From assembly GCA_964622305.1 (NCBI GenBank), contig CAZUPR010000059.1:1-5817 (forward strand): a stretch of DNA of 5,817 nucleotides, given 5' to 3'. The position numbers and the translations under genes are program-made. How positions within the stretch are numbered: position 1 is the first letter of the stretch; each line of letters starts with the position of its first letter. This DNA comes from SKKY01 sp964622305. GTDB taxonomy: Bacteria > Bacillota > Peptococcia > Peptococcales > SKKY01. Shown here one piece after another: positions 5,784 through 5,817 of this stretch. The notes under the pieces are model-generated. The model saw only the letters and a program-made list of their open reading frames with translations. It searched no databases and was not told where the DNA came from.

Positions 5784-5817
5784 ATGAAAATCAAAAATCT
5801 CTTAATTTTTTTATTAA
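5784..5817 (+). CDS. Start of a probable exported protein (3' partial)
   Basis: An ATG at 5784 is preceded by AAAGGAG (5769-5775), 8 nt upstream. Only 11 codons are in the window: M-K-I-K-N-L-L-I-F-L-L, two lysines then a hydrophobic run, the classic beginning of a signal peptide or membrane anchor. It begins 16 nt after the rhodanese stop, so it is co-transcribed with it. A periplasmic or cell-surface partner in sulfur or thiol chemistry, such as a second rhodanese or a thioredoxin-like protein, would fit, but the product cannot be identified from this fragment. Confidence 0.75.
   Translation, partial: MKIKNLLIFLL

Noticed and set aside
1..5817. CRISPR array, tRNA, rRNA, riboswitch or replication origin
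   Set aside because: No regularly spaced repeats, cloverleaf-like sequence, conserved RNA leader or iteron cluster was seen on either strand by eye.

Overview
The window looks like AT-rich, low-GC Gram-positive DNA, probably from a clostridial-type Firmicute. Strong purine-rich ribosome binding sites precede most starts, two of the preferred starts are GTG or TTG, and intergenic DNA is very AT-rich. All supported genes lie on the + strand. Taxonomy is inferred from style only; there is no rRNA or tRNA in the window.

Positions 1-2780 hold a tightly packed defence operon entered from the left edge. In order it contains a DUF6339-like protein (5' end outside the window), a putative PD-(D/E)XK restriction endonuclease of the DUF4420 type, and a DNA cytosine-5 methyltransferase with all key motifs. 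Gaps are 2 and 15 nt. This set matches part of the restriction-modification systems that also carry a Z1-domain ATPase and a MutL/MORC-type ATPase; neither is inside this window, and they would be expected upstream. The methyltransferase would mark self DNA and the nuclease would cut unmarked DNA. The DUF6339 protein is an accessory factor of unknown role.

Positions 2761-2952 look like a degraded right border of the defence operon. A fourth gene appears to have begun exactly at the methyltransferase stop, with a good ribosome binding site, but its start reads ATA instead of ATG and its frame stops after 33 codons. Next comes a short stretch with an IS256-like end and an 8-bp direct repeat (weak leads). 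A small, possibly 5'-truncated DUF1232-like membrane protein follows.

Positions 3295-5817 look like ordinary chromosomal cargo. There is an unrecognised 142-residue protein; an AAA+ ATPase of the DUF4143 family with its own extended -10 promoter and an operator-like GTGTG/CACAC palindrome; a membrane-anchored rhodanese with a DUF6132-like N-terminus; and the first codons of a probable exported protein that seems to be co-transcribed with the rhodanese.

The most interesting parts are the restriction-modification cassette with its poorly understood DUF6339 partner, and the remnant of a further cassette gene at the junction.
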